From NCBI RefSeq assembly GCF_001045435.1, contig NZ_LFNG01000007.1, positions 59,325 through 123,324 of the forward strand: DNA of 64,000 nucleotides, given 5' to 3'. The notes beneath the pieces were generated by a model. That model did no database searches and was not told where the DNA came from. It saw only the letters and a list, made by a program, of their open reading frames with translations. Source of the DNA: Chryseobacterium koreense CCUG 49689 (lineage in GTDB: Bacteria > Bacteroidota > Bacteroidia > Flavobacteriales > Weeksellaceae). The translations under genes and the position numbers were made by a program. This document shows, piece by piece, positions 63,783-64,000 of this stretch. Positions within the stretch are counted from its first letter, which is position 1. Each line of letters opens with the position of its first letter.

Positions 63783-63931
63783 ACGCAAAGAATTCTATTT
63801 TAATTACGCTCTATTTTAGATAGCAAAGTCTTATCCGCTAAAGCGAATTGATTAAGCGCGCGCTTAATCCGCGGATTTATACGCAATCTTTGTTTAATGC
63901 AATTTTGCAGGCTGAAAGAAAATCTTTGCGT
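63783..63931. repeat. Nested palindromic element (REP/MITE-like)
   Basis: Outer arms ACGCAAAGA (63783-63791) and TCTTTGCGT (63923-63931) are exact inverted repeats. Inside lie ATCCGC/GCGGAT (63833-63838 and 63871-63876) and, near the centre, the perfect 20-bp palindrome GATTAAGCGCGCGCTTAATC (63850-63869). All centres fall within 5 nt of each other. It is non-coding on both strands. Beyond it, an ATG at 63939 opens a frame that runs off the window end, too short to judge. Confidence 0.45.
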
Positions 63932-64000
63932 CTGAATTATGATGAGAAATGATTCGTGCATTGACTCTGTCGAATCTTCGATTTCGTGGGAAAAAGAATC

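Noticed and set aside
63939..64000. Start of a gene running off the window end
   Set aside because: Only about 20 codons are visible, with no recognisable motif, so it cannot be supported.

Overview
The window looks like chromosomal DNA of a flavobacterium, most probably Weeksellaceae (Chryseobacterium/Kaistella type). The signs are: AT-rich intergenic DNA with Bacteroidetes promoters (TTTG, about 19-20 nt, TAnnTTTG); a TonB-dependent receptor with a carboxypeptidase-like N-terminal domain; a type IX secretion cargo protein; a DUF2723 (GT117) membrane protein; a two-gene atpD-atpC cluster; a DAHP synthase/chorismate mutase fusion; and a pair of genes for sulfonolipid (capnine) synthesis. The family assignment is inference. 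I saw no rRNA, tRNA, CRISPR array, phage or insertion sequence.

Layout. 1-2.2 kb: end of a sigma-54 activator and a MATE exporter. 2.2-9.0 kb: a leftward tetR-tolC-adaptor-RND pump operon. 9.2-15 kb: a beta-lactamase-fold hydrolase, ndk, a candidate small RNA, rsgA, the aromatic-pathway fusion enzyme, and dnaX, which is split by a frameshift at an 11-A run. 15-19.8 kb: a cyanophycin module (synthetase leftward; cyanophycinase and isoaspartyl peptidase rightward). 19.9-27.4 kb: pyruvate phosphate dikinase, a frameshifted unknown gene, an M20 amidohydrolase, a Cys-tailed unknown protein, a FabH-type enzyme and CorA. 27.4-32.3 kb: a second leftward tetR-tolC-adaptor-pump operon, of EmrAB type. 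32.4-38.7 kb: a tiny exported Cys/Lys/His-rich protein, the clamp-loader delta-prime gene, a FadL-like porin, LptC, AnmK and a GNAT-nitrilase fusion. 38.7-46.1 kb: TonB receptor, KdsA, DUF1697 and DUF2723 proteins. 46.3-49.3 kb: CapA-like and CapB-like sulfonolipid enzymes and a GreA/Rnk-like protein. 49.3-57.2 kb: GH63-like glucosidase, SDR, atpC, atpD, ribF, YjbR and an NAD(P)-binding protein. 57.4-64 kb: T9SS cargo, a coiled-coil protein that has lost its zinc ribbon, Nif3, a voltage-gated channel, Rpe, M42 peptidase, a DUF4294 protein, and a palindromic element at the window's end.

How genes combine. CphA, cyanophycinase and isoaspartyl peptidase form a complete make-and-degrade route for an Asp/Arg storage polymer. 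CapA plus CapB would supply cysteate and condense it with a fatty acyl chain for outer-membrane sulfonolipids. The two TetR operons have the same gene order and each encodes a complete tripartite exporter. KdsA, LptC, AnmK and the FadL-like and TonB proteins serve envelope building and uptake. No gap longer than 300 bp lacks a gene.
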